Part shown: piece after piece, positions 25,053 through 39,429 of the stretch
How positions within the stretch are numbered: the stretch's first letter is position 1
How the letters are laid out: every line of letters starts with the position of its first letter
DNA from: Setaria digitata
Lineage: Eukaryota; Nematoda; Chromadorea; Rhabditida; Setariidae
DNA: 64,000 bases
Direction: 5' to 3'
NCBI GenBank assembly: GCA_003640385.1
Contig: RCAB01000068.1
Location: 62,001-126,000 of the forward strand
The notes under the pieces: generated by a model
The model's input: the letters and a program-made list of their open reading frames with translations, nothing else
What the model was told of the DNA's origin: nothing
Databases searched by the model: none
Program-made: the position numbers and the translations under genes

Positions 25053-28000
25053 CTGGAAATTCAAGCGAGAGATAGCGGGAAAAGAATGGGGAAAAAAAGA
25101 ATGTTTAATTAATAGCATCATTGCCAGCAACAAACATGATAGCGTAGTGACGACGACTGTCCTGAAATTTCTCTTCCGAAATTTCAGAAAGACCTTTACT
25201 TAGCCTAAATAAGGGAGTATCAGTTTGATCGCTTAACAAAATAACAGTCTTCAACACTCAAAAAAAAGAAAGCAAAAAACAGAATCACTCATTCATCGTT
25301 TTAGCACAGAATCATTGCAACCGCCACCCTGGTACAGAATCATTTCGTCATCATGTCCAGATTAACGATACAATTTTATTGAGAACAAAGAAAAGGACGA
25401 AGAATCTCACCTTACCAGGTTTTTACTAAGAAAAAGTATGAAGAATGGCATCGAAAACATGTACAGATGAAAATTAGAGAAAACAAAATGGCTTCTGGAT
25501 AAAGCACTTTGTCCTTTCCTTTCGTTGCTAGTACATTGGATGGAAATAACGTAACGTACAAATCTGTTGCATATTTCAACTTTTCGCTTTTTTTTTTTTT
25601 GTAATGATTAAACGAATAATAAAGTGCTACTGCATCAATAATCAGGTACAGCTAGTGAGAGATCAACTATCAGCTGATTCTTAAACTTCGGAAGCTCACC
25701 GAAAATGCTACTGCATTGAAAATTTTTCTTTTTGTCCGTGATCAAATTAAGAAACCTATGCACTACAGATTTTGGTAGTGAGATAAATTATAAATAAACA
25801 AGAAAATGAATGGAATTCTCGGATAGATAGCATGCTTCGAAGAAACATCGATGTCCAAAAATACAATGATATTTGAATAACGAAATGTGGTACTTTATAA
25901 AGATGCCGATAACAGCAATACTTTTTTCTTACTAAAATAAATTAAATAAATCTTATTTAATTTAATGCCAACTGTGATGGTCAGATCCAGTTCTCTCTTT
26001 TCCCACTGGCAGCAATAATAGCAGTATTTTTGATTCTTAGAATTTAAAAACTTTCATCGCACTAATATCGCAATACAGTAACATCAATCTCTCTGAAACT
26101 ATTGTATTTGAAATCTTCATCTAATTCACACTACTTTTCTCGATTCTCGATTTTCATCATTTAACTTTCTTCTGAAATGCTAGCATTTCAGAAGACACTG
26201 GACAAGATTAGTTTTAACAAACAATCAAATCTTCGATTGAAATTACATTCATTAGTTCTCGGTGAAAATGAAAAAGCGGAGTTTTCCAGTGAACTTATTT
26301 AAATTAGATGTGCTGTTTTACAAGTACAACAAAACCGTATCCCCAACGATGATCGGAAAGCTTTAAAAACTAACCGGATTAATGGAGCGAAAACTCTCAT
26401 AGCAGTAGCATGTTTTATTGCTACTGTAAATAGTTACTAATTTTAGATTAACTCTAACCGGAACGAAATTTGAATTCATAAGTAGCTTCATTTTGTCTCT
26501 TGATTGCTACAACATTGAAGTAAAAATTAAAAAGATATAGAGCATTTTTCAAAATCCAGAAGTGATCGCTTAGATGAAAGTAGTTGTGAAGGGATGGCAC
26601 AGAAAGAGAATAAGCAAAAAGCTATTTTGTTTTAAAAAAAAAAGTAGAGTGATATGTTAATTTACTTTAACTAGTTTCGAACAAAACTAATGAATTTTCT
26701 GGTTTCTGAAAAAGCAAGCAATGAAAAAGGTATTGTTTTTCATTGTTATTTTTAAATGCTTGAGCAGATAGCCAGTGCTATTCTAGTAACGGAATAGCTA
26801 GTTTGAATAGGCTAGCAAATAAATGGTTTATTGGAGGAAAAAGAAACAATCTTAGGAAAATAAACGGAGCTGTACGAACATTAAGATGTTTTGCCTCATT
26901 TTTCTCCCAGAATACACGCCGATTGTCGTTTTTCCACACGCAAACTACATTATATTCCTTTTGAAAAAATGTGCTAAACATTTTTTTTTTGCATATTTAA
27001 AAGGAATTTTCATCGCCATCAGAAAAATATGTCAAATTTTGCTTGAGGCTGAATTGTATTAAATGAAAATTGAGGTGATCGTATGAACAAATTCTAAAAT
27101 ATTGCTGAAACTTTGAAGATGGCCACTCAAACTGTTGAATTTCAGTAAGTGTTCACCAATGGTTTTGGCAATAGTTTGGTTGTATTTTTATTAAAGAACT
27201 TTGATGAATCATGAAACAACTGCTGCAAGATAACGAGTAATTTATTAATTTTATAACAATATTATAGAAAAAAGACGATAAAAAGATAAATATATGACGT
27301 TCTCCTCAATTTTTTTTCCAAAATTTTCATCATTAGATTGAAACTTAATTGCTTTAAAAAAATTTTAGCATGGAATGAGTGTTGAAATTAAAATCTAATG
27401 GTCCATGTAACGGTTATCATCCTGCCCTAAACAACAGGTAGAATTAAAATAAGGAAGCATTAAAGGCGACGTAGCCTATTAAAGAGATTTCCATAGTATG
27501 GTGATAAAATATTCGATTTAGTCGAAATTTAAATAACATTTGCAGACGAAATCAAGCTGATTCCGAAAAGATAGCTTAGCAGATGATAGATGTAGATTCT
27601 AATATTTACTGAGATGAACGTAAGAGGGAGAAATTAGCTTATGGCAATGAAACTTTCGAGGATTTTCAAGCAAACGACCATAGTTAGAAAAGGATGATAG
27701 CAGTGATATTATTCACGGTGATTATATAAGATAAAATGAAAACTTCTGAAGAAGAAATGAGGGAAATAAAGGGGAGAAATTAAGGAAGAATAACTTCTAA
27801 CTGGTTCTCGTACTCCACACATTCAGCTCTACTTCCAGCCACAAATTTAAGTGATATATTCCTTATTATCAGTTTTCTCAATCATGACAATGAATTTGTT
27901 GTTATTTAATTGTAATTTAAATTAACAAACAAGAGCTTTGTTAAAATAGGAATTTTAACCACGAGAGAACTAATTTATGAAGAAGAAACCTTTATCTAAC

Positions 28001-29981
28001 AAATCCAAATTTGTAAGAAATCCCGTATATTAAGGTGTTTGAAAAATTACGAAAAATATCTTTCGGAAATTTTTATCAAAATGAGGAGCCAATAACGTAG
28101 TAAAACACAATCAATACCACCTAAAGTGAATTATAAGCCGCACTAATGTGATGAACATTTGTCAAGAAAATTTTGAAATCAATTAGAAAAAAGTGTTTAA
28201 TTTTTTAGTCCTTTTCCTTCTTCGTTTTTCCATTCCAATGAAGCAACATAGAAGTCTACCATACTACTTCTCCTTATCACTTCCCGATCGATGCTTTCCA
28301 AAAAATATCACCAAAAGTAAGCCTTCGCATGCTGCGACTGTTTGTGCTTGCTCGAGAAGTCGACCACACTGGCACTAGCATCAAATTATATCAATCCTTT
28401 CTGAATATTCCATTTCTTCTAAATTTGTACATGCTGATTAATAGCCAGTGATAAGTGCGGAAGCCGAGGCAGAAAACTGAACAAGTTTTAGACGGCTCTA
28501 TTTTGGAGAGAAGTATTTGAGAAGGCAAGTGATAGAACAGAAGCTAACAAATATGTGTGGCTTGAATTCTTCGCTAGAAATCAAAATACTTAATTTATAA
28601 GTTTACTTTCATCAAAAATCGGTGCTCAAATGATTTTTAGGCTCTAAAATATATATATATTTTTAACTTATTAGTTATTAAAGATCCACTAAAATTTGCG
28701 ATAAAAGTTTAAAAATAAACTCTAGTTAAAAAAGTTTGTAATTATTATGCATTACAAGTCCATCAATTCTCTTCTTCTACTATGTGATTGTTTTTAATGT
28801 GATAAAAGCCAATAAATCAGTGAGACGAATACCAAGTGATGAAATCAAAATATTGGAATCTAATGATTTTGATTCTTAATGCAAATGATTCCAGTATATT
28901 AAAATTATAATGGCCCTGTCATTTATCATTTTTATCCCATCATCACCGTGATATCACAAATTTTTTATAACACCATTAAAACTCATTGTGTTTGCTTCAT
29001 TACTTTTGTCCACAATAGTGTAATTAATTAGCTTCGGCACCTCCCCCAAAATACATACAGAAGGAGCAATCATGCATTAATTTGACAACAAATTTTTAAT
29101 TTCGTTTTTCTACAATAGAAAATTTTTTTCACTTGGAAATGTTATACAACAGGTAATATTAGAGTATCTAAACAAACTGTTGAGAGAAAAGTATAAATTT
29201 TTAGATTAAAGAAGTATGTAATTGCACTGAAACAATGACATTCATTGTGATTTTTCTTAATCATAAAAATTATCCCAGGAAATGTTAATTTTCAATTTTT
29301 AAACTGAAAAAAATATAATTTCTGATTTCCATAATAATCACTAGCCTCAGTATACAGTCTTCATGAAAAAGCCTTATCAAATTGCTTTATCAATTAATTG
29401 ATAACCCTCGCTTAGTTCTAAACGATCTGCGCGAAGGCAATATCTTTTTTTTTTGCATTTATAATATTCGTAAAGAAGGAATCTCTATCTATTGAGAATT
29501 CTGCAATCATTATTAATTGAGTACAAACTGAATTATTCTAGAATGCTACAATTAGACTGAATTTTAAAAAGTAGAAAACTCATATCCTAAAAATTAATTT
29601 AGAGAAATGCTTATGATTGTAGATTTATATGAAATTATATTTTTTCAGATATATTTGGCACTTAGATATTTGAAAAGCGAAGGAAACACAAGAGGTAGAA
29701 CTTGAACGATTAAAAAACTTATGGACTTCACTTAGAGTTTCCAACAAATTGCATGGTTATAATAGTATAGCTGATTGATCACTGCAATAAGTTGAAACTA
29801 AATTAGTTTAGAATAAATAGTGAAATGGAATTCGTCATTCAAAGTCAAATGGCATCAATGAAACAAAACTTCATTTAGTTGTCTCTCTTTAACCAAATAA
29901 ATGAAAATTAGATCTCCATTATTAATGAACAAATATCCTGGAATGTGGCTGAGAAATGCTGGAGATCCGGTAGCAACTTAC
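25053..29981. other. non-coding, no gene seen
   Basis: Long AT-rich tract with homopolymer runs and no exon I can support on either strand. If the exon at 29982-30071 belongs to the Pax-type gene, this is its first large intron. Confidence 0.4.
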
Positions 29982-30071
29982 TTCCCCACCGACTGTTTTA
30001 CCTGTTTTATCGAGAAATGAACCGAACTTGTCTTCTGTTGTTTTGCTCTCTGCAGTGAGAAAGGACGTCAT
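29982..30071 (-). CDS. candidate first coding exon (30 codons)
   Basis: An ATG at 30071 opens 30 codons (MTSFLTAESKTTEDK to KTVGGE) that end at an optimal donor, GAA|GTAAGT. The frame stays open upstream to a stop near 30170, and the surrounding 300 bp is clearly less AT-rich than its neighbours, as expected of a promoter-exon region. Splicing in phase 0 would lead toward the candidate exons at 25052 and 23695 and on to the Pax-type gene. No domain is recognised. Exon status is likely; its gene is inferred. Confidence 0.45.
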
Positions 30072-31196
30072 TTCTTGTTTTGCTACCACAACTGCTATTA
30101 AATTAGACGGAGAGCAAGTTTTGTCGTTGATTAGTTGGACGAGAACGGTGACATATGTCTACTCTGAAAGCATCTCAGATATTATCCCCCGCCCCATCAG
30201 GAGGTGACACCCTGTAGCACTGCAGTCAGTTAGTCCCTTGGATGTATTTCGCTTTCCTAATCAACCAGACAAAAACCGAAGATTGATAATTGAGAAGGTT
30301 ATCAGGAAAAAAAAAACCTTTCCGAAATGGAAAAGAGCTACATTTTTTTCAATCAGAATCTTTTCACTCACCTGTCAAAGTCTATCTGAAATTAAATTAC
30401 TCTTATGGCAGATTTTTTTCATCACACTAAACCAAATAAACCAAGTAGGAGAGTTTTTTTTTTGTAAATATTTTACTTCATTGCTGTTATGGCGTTGTTG
30501 CCAACTGTACATTGTTTTTAGTGTGAAATTAGCAGTGAGGCAGATTATATATAATATTATCAAATTTCAATAAAAAAAAAATTTTAAAAGATGCTACACT
30601 TCACCATTCTGTGTTTAATTTATCTAGAACAATAAAGTTGTTTCCAATTTCCTTTTTACGATAAACTTGAAGGTGGTTAGTAAATACATGTGGAATTAAG
30701 TACGTTACAGTTGCAACAAATATCGGAAAGATCAGAATAAAACAGAAGTTGCGGTATCAATTTATTCAACAAAAATTGAGTTACATCTCAAAATCATTTA
30801 ATTAACCAAATAAAATGTCATCTTCGGAAGTGACAGAGTGAAAATTTTTCAGATAAAGCTTCAGAAGATTGGAGGGATTATGAAAAATTTTTAGAATGCA
30901 AATGTTAAAAGATTATTTTTAATACAAATGGGCAACTTCAAGAGAAACTTACATGAATCAACGACAGAAATCAACTTGTGCTCTAAAAGTAAAAGCGAGC
31001 AACTTGAAATCGCATCCCTTCTTTATCTCTCTCTTATTTATATATGTATTATAATCCATTATGCATTCTTCAAGATATGATCGAAAAATTTTGCGACAAG
31101 CTTTAATTTTCTCCGCCGCAGTTTAATTTAATGTTATCAGTATGTTATCTTATCATTCAGCAGTTTTAAAAACGAATTTGAAGATGGAAGGGCAAT
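30072..31196. other. non-coding; possible promoter region
   Basis: The first 170 bp is less AT-rich (includes a C-rich stretch near 30186) and would be the promoter side of the minus-strand exon at 29982-30071. A 111-codon plus-strand frame at 30238 is low-complexity and Lys/Phe-rich and is not accepted. Confidence 0.35.
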
Positions 31197-31414
31197 GCTT
31201 AAACCTGTAATTCAAAACAAAACAATTTTGGTAAGTTTTACTTCTCAGCACATATTTTGAATATAAAACAAACTTTTCGTTGGAACTTTTGCGTGATTCA
31301 TTTGNGCTTAAACCTGTAATTCAAAACAAAACAATTTTGGTAAGTTTTACTTCTCAGTACCATATTTTGAATATAAAACAAACTTTTCGTTGGAACTTTT
31401 GCGTGATTCATTTG
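31197..31414. repeat. direct repeat around a single N (assembly join)
   Basis: 31197-31304 (108 bp) is repeated at 31306-31414 (109 bp) with one small indel/substitution cluster, separated by a single N at 31305. Likely an unmerged contig overlap. Confidence 0.9.
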
Positions 31415-31537
31415 CGAACAATTAATGTTAATGTTTATTTTTGGGAGCCAAAAATTTTCCAAACTTTTGCAAAGTACTTTTAAAGATTTAAAAAATTGAA
31501 ACAAAACGTGATAAAAAAGGTCACGTGTTCTGCGTTG

Positions 31538-31757
31538 TGCAACTGAATCAAATTGCAAAAATAAATTATGCATAAAAGTGGAACTGAAAGTTCACTATCT
31601 TAAAACTTGACTGGTTCTGTCAATGAAAATCATTGTGTGTCATAATAANTTGCAACTGAATCAAATTGCAAAAATATGCATAAAAGTGGAACTGAAAGTT
31701 CGCTATCTTAAAACTTGACTGGTTCTGTCAATGAAAATCATTGTGTGTCATAATAAA
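31538..31757. repeat. direct repeat around a single N (assembly join)
   Basis: 31538-31648 (111 bp) is repeated at about 31651-31757 (107 bp), separated by the N at 31649; the copies differ by a 4-bp indel and one substitution. Likely an unmerged contig overlap, only about 120 bp after the previous one. Confidence 0.9.
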
Positions 31758-34700
31758 ATACTTGGAATAATAAAATGTAAAAAAGAAAATTTATAGTTTT
31801 GCAAAATCGGATTGATCTTAGTCTTAACTAGTGAGCATTTTGAAGAGCTTTCAAATCTTCTTTACAAATATCTTCAAACTTTCTCAAATATTCAAAGCGG
31901 TTACAAAATTTGAAAAAATATTATTAAATAGAAAGCACTTTCTCTTTTTTCTTTTTTTTAAACTACAAGATGGCAAAAAAGGCAATTATGAATTTAGAAA
32001 GGATGCTCAAATTAAAATCATTTAATTTAGATTTAAAAAAAAAATCACTTAGTTATAATGCTCTTAACAATACTTTGTATCATAATACCGAAGCCACTGG
32101 ACAAGCAGTTTGGAAGATTGTATGAAATGTTTTTAGGTACAAATATTCGTACCCAATGGCTACCTGAAAAATTCAATTTTCGCTCATACAACCACGGGGA
32201 AATTAATGTCAATTCAGAAGAAACTGGTCAGGAGGTGTAACTATTCTTAATTAAGGCTAATGAAAGCAAAAGAAAATTCCATTTTTAATTTGGTTTTTTT
32301 TTTTCCTTCTAACTATAATGAAATTATTCGTTGATATATTGAAGCGCAAAATGTGTCAGAAAATTTTGATTGAAAAGAGCGAAAGATTTACCGTTAAAAA
32401 TATGTACTTTTTTAGAAATTTGCGACTTTTAGAATTTGAAATAGAAAAAAAAAAGAAGGAAAAACGACAATGAATTAAAAAAGTGTTGACAGAAGAAGTG
32501 TGAAGAATTTTTGCGCTAAAAAAGGTGCAGCTACCTGATGGTGAAAATGTTTTGTAAACTGAAATGATGCCCTCCAGACAGCTTTTCATTTGTTGTTGTA
32601 ATTCATCTAATAGCTTCGTTACTTTTTTTCTTTATTTTGCTGAGAAAATTTGGAAAGACTGATGCATTGTTTTTCATATCAATTAATAAAATATTCTGGC
32701 TTTGTAGAGGTGCATTGAATTTGGAGAAAACTGGCGTTGGAATTAATTTATAGAACTGGGGAAATATACAAATTAAATGCATTCAACGTCTTTTTTTTTC
32801 AATTTATTTAAAATTCATTTAAAAACGTAAAGTGGCAGCTACAAGAAAACTTGTCACAAGTGGAAAATCCATATTTTAGTGAAAATTTTGAATTTTTATT
32901 ATGCACAAAAGTGTATCCGAGCAGCATTTACGACTCTGTTATATCTTCTTTCAGAGTAATAATGGCAATTTTAAAGTGGTCAAGTGAAATCAGCAGTGAA
33001 AAACTTTTTAGATAAAAGATTAAAATAAAGAAATACCCGAAAACAGTCAGCACTTCTAAAACCAAACAAATTACATTTGTAAAAGTCTCATAACCTGTTT
33101 CTGTTCACACTACACAACATTTCATCCTGAAACTTGCCCTTATCAAAAAAGTCCAAATTTTACAATATTTTATCCAATTACAATTTTTCGTAGGCATCAA
33201 AATTCATTGATTTCAAGTAATGCTATTTTTTTTTTGTTGAATATACTGAATATTTTTGAAAAGCGAATACTTTAAATTGAAGTATTTTTTGAAAACCTAA
33301 ATTTAAGATGAACCTGTTAGTATGTTTCAAAATTAATTTTTATGTGTCACAGAAGGAAAATTTATTAAAAATTAATGAAAGTACGTTGAAATAAGTAGAA
33401 AATTCGACAGGAAGCTTACACAACAACGTTATTCTTAATAAGCTTTATTTCTGCTAAGCTTTTTTCTGCTTGTTGACTTGAGAGAAATAATAATGAAAAC
33501 TTTTATGCACGATCATCCATCCATATTCTCTTCTTTCTTTTTTTTTTTTTTACTCATTTTCAAGGACGAAACAGCGTAAGAAAAATTTCTGAAAAACGCT
33601 ATCTTTTGAAGTAATTCCGATAGAAATTATTTTCAGGTACGAAATTAAGTTCATAAAAAAAAAAAAAAAAAAAGAAATATCAAACTTTTCTCAGAAGCCA
33701 AAATCGTTTTCAATTCGTAATTGTGAGCAATGTGTTAATATTGCTAATTTTGTTACTGCTGTTTAAAAGAAATGTTAAAAGATGACAATAATGACAAAAA
33801 GCTTATTTTGAATTATTTATAGCTAATAATTAATATAAAATGACGAATGAATTTAAACTCTAAGTGCTGTGAATTTTTCCAACCATCTGTTAGTTAGCAT
33901 AGAAAATGTAAATTTTCAAAAGAGAAATATTATTTCTACTTGGATTTTGAAAATGGAGTGAGAAGATAAGAAGCATGATTGATGCAGAGTTTCGAACAAG
34001 TTGCTTTAAATCGGAGTTTTTTTTTTCCTTTTTTTTAAACTCGAAATGGCAGCATGCAAAAATATCTTCCTCAAAGTCATTATCACAAGAAAGTAATTGA
34101 AAAATTAATTTTTGTTAGAAGGTGGAAGAGATCTATTTCTTAAAGAAACGGAGCAAAAAATGATCTTAATGTGAAAAAGCATAATTCTTTTCGAAGAAAT
34201 TCGAAAATTGCGGCACATTTTAAGAAAAAATACTAAAAGTTACAATGAAAATGAGACGAAAAATTTACAAAAGTGCCCGTACCAATATACAGTTATGCAC
34301 AAACTTGTAAAGCTTTTCTACTCATTAAACTGAAAATCAAGGCTAAACTGAACGAAAAATCTGAAAACTTCGAGACTGGAAATGAAATAATTAAATTTTG
34401 AAATTTTGGACAAAAAAATATGGTTTTTTTTTGAAGATATTAAATTTGCAAATTCACATACATATCTTTCAAATATTTGAAAAAAAGCGAAACAATTTTT
34501 TGGATCACATTTTTAATTTCTTCGAAAAAACAAATTTCTAATTGATGTTTCTAATATACAATGCGATTATAAAATATTTAAAAGAAACATTTTTCCTTTT
34601 TTTGAAGCCAAAATTTGAAAATTTTCAGAAGGAGAACAGTTATCGTTGTGAAGATTCAACTAATTCATTTTAAATAATTACATAAAGTCACAAATCATTC

Positions 34701-37700
34701 ATTCATTAAAACTTTTTCATTCTGTTTCATATTTCTTTCGATACTCTGGGGGAAAAAAAAAAATGGTTTTTGGAGTATCTTATCCAAAATAATGACTAAA
34801 TAATGAAATTCTAATGGCCTTTTTGTTTGTTTCATCTGAACGAATGAGCAAAAGGCATACACCAATTTTTCTTTTTTTTTTTTTTTCCAAATTCATACCA
34901 ATTTATAGTGCAGAAATTTCCTAAAACGATAAAATTTTTAATTGGAAAGAATGCGCAAACTTCTACTCATTATTATTAAAGTACACCTGCAAAACTCAAA
35001 TATAAACTTTTTTTTTTTAATTAAAAGTACTTGCACTTCTATCTGCTCAACATTCTTTCCTTTTTCGACAAAGTGCTATTAAAACTACGAAGCAAATGGT
35101 ATGATTGTAATACCAAACAGAACTGGTTTTAAAATCAGACAAAAAAAAAGGCTGCGTAGAAAAATGAGAGACAGAATGAAATATTTATCTTGAAATTACA
35201 TTAAAAAAAAGCATTTCAAGTTAGCCATAAATAAAGTACTATTTGATTACGAACGGTTCGTATTGATATTTTGCATTTAAAAAAATGTAACTCCTAGCAG
35301 ACAAGGCCGAGAGGATGAGCAGTTCATTAACAATTGAACTTGTTCTTCACTTCGTCCACTCCTACTCCTTTTCTATGCCAATTTTCGCGCATCAAAATTG
35401 CTCTGAAAGAAATTTATAACCACGAAGACGATATCCTTGAAATCCAGTGACATATAACATGACTTGGCTCTAATTTTTCCTTGCATGGAAAAAAAAAAAT
35501 GAAAAGGAAAAGTGAAGACTTCATGACCTATGAACTTATTAAAAAACCATTCTATTTGTCTAGGCTATCAGTATTTAGTTCAGATCAATAAACTTATGCT
35601 AAAGAAAGTCAACCATCATGTGACATTCAGGGAGGAGTGTCATTTAAAAGAATTCCGCTTCCTCTTAGTTCCGTTTTGTATCTGGTAACTAGGTGACATG
35701 TCGCCTATCATTCCCTTTCTTGATGGGTCTAGTCTTTCGCTTCCATCGAGACAACTTGTCACATTGGACCACTATTTTTAAATAGTGCTAATGTCATAGA
35801 TGTCTCTGAAGATAGCTAAGAAAGAATTAATAATTCTATAAACTTTATATCCAATAGTAGCACAACCTTTTCGCATTGCTCATCAACGGTAAAAAAATAA
35901 TTTACTTGTCTTTCGCCTTCAACTGACTTTCTATTCTTACAGATATAGTCTATTTTTGGCTAGTCTACTTTTGCTTCTTTCTTTCTTTCGCTTTCTGCAT
36001 CAAGCAGCATTAATTTGAAGTTGACTCCTTGATACTTCTTTACTTTGAAATTCGACTTAATTCATATTTTTCTCCATTCCTGTAATTAAGCTTCCTCCAG
36101 AACACTGCCACTAGGAACCTAGGAACGATATTCTACTTTCATCATAAAAAGCTTATACTGAAATCTTGTAGAGATTGATTTAGTAGACCTGAAAGTAGCT
36201 GTTAAGTTCAATTTCAAACAACGCTTCCAATTGTTGCTCAATAGTACTCTGCTTGCTTATTCAAAACCCGCAAATGTAACTAACTTTCGATACTTCTATA
36301 AAATCATTCAACTCAGATATATGCACCTGTCTTTCACGGATTAGCTTCTGGATGCTACATGAAGTTGCATCTTTTGACGCACGCTAATGATGTAATAAGA
36401 TACTCCACAGATTATTTGAGGAAAGTAGTTGATATAAGTGGCATTTTATCTTTCATGCAGCATATCTTTAGGTCGGTCGAGTCTTCTCTACTGAGTTATC
36501 CAGCTCCTTCTGCGCCCTTTAGAAATTAAACTATATCAAGATCAGTTAGAGAGAATAAATGACTCTTATAGCAATAGCAATATGTTTTAGGCAGAAAAGA
36601 AATCCTGTATATTAGAAATTCTGCCCGAAAAGTTGGTTGATGTGAAATTTTATTAAAGGCTTCAGCAAATTCCAATTTATTTATGGCCTCATGTTTCACT
36701 TCATTTCTGCTCTTTTCCTATTACTGTACTGCCACCTTCCCATGTTAATTCTTTTTTAATTTCATTTGCTGAACATTTAATTGTCAACACATTTCAAAAA
36801 TAACAACTTAGCAGTAAAACGGCAAATTTTAAACTAATTTTTAGTCTTTTTTCCAGCTTTCTATCTTCTTAATATGTTCTCAAACATTGCCAGAAGATTC
36901 ATTAACGATTAACAGACTGTTAGTTTAATAATTTTTACACTAGTTGAGTAAATGATGTCGTGTAATTAATTTCAAATTGATAATTACGAAAATCAAGTAA
37001 GAAGAGTAGGAGAACAATAGAAATTTGATTTGTATCTTTGCTTGATTTCAACAGTAAGAGAACAATTAAGAAAAAAAACATTTCCTTGTCATTCCACTAA
37101 TTCCTACCAATTTCTTAGCTTTTCTTTTCCCTCCGTAATAACTTTTTAAAGTGAATTCTTCCTCTAATGAGTTGCAACTAAGCTTAATTCGATCTAGTTG
37201 CTCAAAACGATCATTCGTTCTAGCTGGCCAGAATGGTCATTGGTTCTAGCTGCTCACAAAGAAAGCGAATAAATTATTTTTTTTTTTTGTCTAACAACTT
37301 TTCAAAATATTTTTCCTTGTCTCATTCATTTCATGATTTTAACTTTCATTTACAAATTTCCTCTAAACAATTTATAATTTCATTTCTCTTTCTCTTTTTT
37401 CTTTTTTTTTTTTCTTTTTAAGAAACATTACAGAAGAGAAAAATTAATAATCTATGTCATGTTGAATCCATTTTATGGAAATTATAACTAAGCCATAACA
37501 GGAAATTTGCATTTTCACACTAAGTTAGAGGAAATAATTAGCAGTTAGTTAGTCACTAAGTGAGTATTCAAACAATTAAAATGGTTTATTTTATAAAGAG
37601 AAGGAAAAGTTCCACGATTATCAGTTCTGAATAGTAAAAAATGCTTCGAAAATGTCAATTATTTTCGTAATACATAAAGCAAAATTCTTAATCTTAAATA

Positions 37701-39166
37701 AATCTAAGGTTGTGTTGAGCTAAGCTTATTTGGAAATTAGAGAAATTTTTTTTCCTTTTTTTGGACTTTAAAGGATCTGATGCAAAACGCGATTGATCAA
37801 GATCAAAATATTATGTCATCATTTAATTTAGTACATAATTCTTGAAATTTAGCTTGTTCACTGATAATATTTATATAAGGGTTCTCGTTATTTATGAAAA
37901 CTCGAAGAAAAGGAAAATTGGTAGCCTGTAAAAGTAAAAGTATTAGAAATCAATTTATGTCAATAAGGTGGACTTTCAAAGGTATGGGAACTGAATAACT
38001 AAATTTTTGAAATATGCCATTAAATATAAATGGAGAAATCATCGAGTCAAGTTGCAATGTGATTTTTTGAGTGTTATAAACGTTTGCAGTTACTAACAAT
38101 TGCATTTTTTTTTTAGGTAGAAGGAATCAATATGCAATCATTATCATTACTAACAAATATTTGCTAACTCATTTACCGATTAATTGCATGACTCACTGAA
38201 AACAAAAATTCACTAACACTAATATTGGATTATTAAAATTATGACAGTAATAATCACAATGAAATATCAACGAGAGTTAAAATATGCCATTCGGAAATGG
38301 TCACTCAAATGAGAACATTGTTATAACCAAATAAGAAACCACTCATCTGCCATAATTATCTTTTTTTTGCTGCAAAGATTTTAATTTGAACTAGTTGATA
38401 GAAGAAATTATTGGCGACAGAAAGTAGTCACTACCATCATAGATAATTAGATTTCCGAAATTAAATTTCAGAAGTGCCATTTTTTTGTTGTGATAAGTGC
38501 AGCTTTTTTCAATAAATAATAAGATTTCGGTAGCAATAAAATTAAATTTATCGTTTCAAATATACCTGATAATGAAGCACAAAATAAAATATATTTATTA
38601 CAGACATATAAAAAAGCTCAATATACTACCCGATTCATTGACAATAGTGTTTGGTATTCAATTACAGAAGTTTCTGCATGTTAATTATTATATTTTGAGA
38701 AAAGAAATTTCCAAAAAACTATAAATTATATTCAAAAAATAAAACAATTCCAATTTAAAGAAACAGAAATGTTTAAGCAGATTTAGTTGAAGACTATAAT
38801 ACTATTTATAATGGATGCTATTATTTGAGATCCATACTTGAATTATATGACTTTGAAGTCTAGAATATTCCAAAAACACTTTTAATAAAAATTCATTATT
38901 TAATTTGGAAGAATAATAACAAATAGAATTTTAGCAAAACGAATGAACAGATTCGACAGCATCCTAAAGTAAACTGCAGCATTTCTAATTCCGATCAAAA
39001 TCAAAAAACTTTCTTGAGATTAGCTGGGAGATAAAAGTTAAGAGGAACAGCATGATTTGAAACAATCTCTGGGAAGCAACTAGTCCACTTCCATAATGAG
39101 ACAGGTGTAAATCGCATTGACTATGACTGGAAATATTCTCTTGCTCTTGCGGTTTTATTCTCTCAG
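31758..39166. other. gene desert, nothing recognised
   Basis: About 7.4 kb with poly-T/poly-A runs (for example near 33540, 33655 and 37405) and only short, low-complexity open frames. The interval 35300-36550 is somewhat less AT-rich but has no open frame with convincing splice sites. No RNA gene recognised. Confidence 0.4.
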
Positions 39167-39409
39167 ATCTTCCACTCTAATTCTTCCTCCGTTCATTTCA
39201 TTACTTGCCGGTCGCCTAAATTTATTAGGATATCATCACCAGCACAAAATAGCAGTGGTTCTGATTCTCGAGAAATCCAAGATTACTCGGAACATTCTCT
39301 ACGGATGGTCATCATACCGACATGTTTCAGATGCCATTTCCAGCATTTTATAAAGACAACAGCTGTATTGTTATATATCAAAAAGTACGATTTAGGTCAA
39401 ATTGAATGA
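39167..39409 (+). CDS. candidate terminal exon, unknown protein
   Basis: An 81-codon open frame starts directly after a good acceptor (TTATTCTCTCAG) and ends with TGA. The translation has a Ser-rich part (SSPAQNSSGSDSREIQ) and then DYSEHSLRMV, a composition unlike the AT-driven chance frames nearby. No upstream exon or family could be identified, and it sits just left of the large assembly duplication. Confidence 0.28.
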   Translation: MFHSNSSSVHFITCRSPKFIRISSPAQNSSGSDSREIQDYSEHSLRMVIIPTCFRCHFQHFIKTTAVLLYIKKYDLGQIE

Positions 39410-39429
39410 CACAATTAGGTTTCAAAACA

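Noticed and set aside
24804..25133. 109-codon minus-strand ORF taken as one gene
   Set aside because: Only the part after the acceptor at 25053 looks protein-like; the rest is a Phe run and a tail without motifs.
30238..30573. 111-codon plus-strand ORF
   Set aside because: Lys/Phe/Ile-rich composition typical of AT-rich chance frames; the reverse strand is also open in part.
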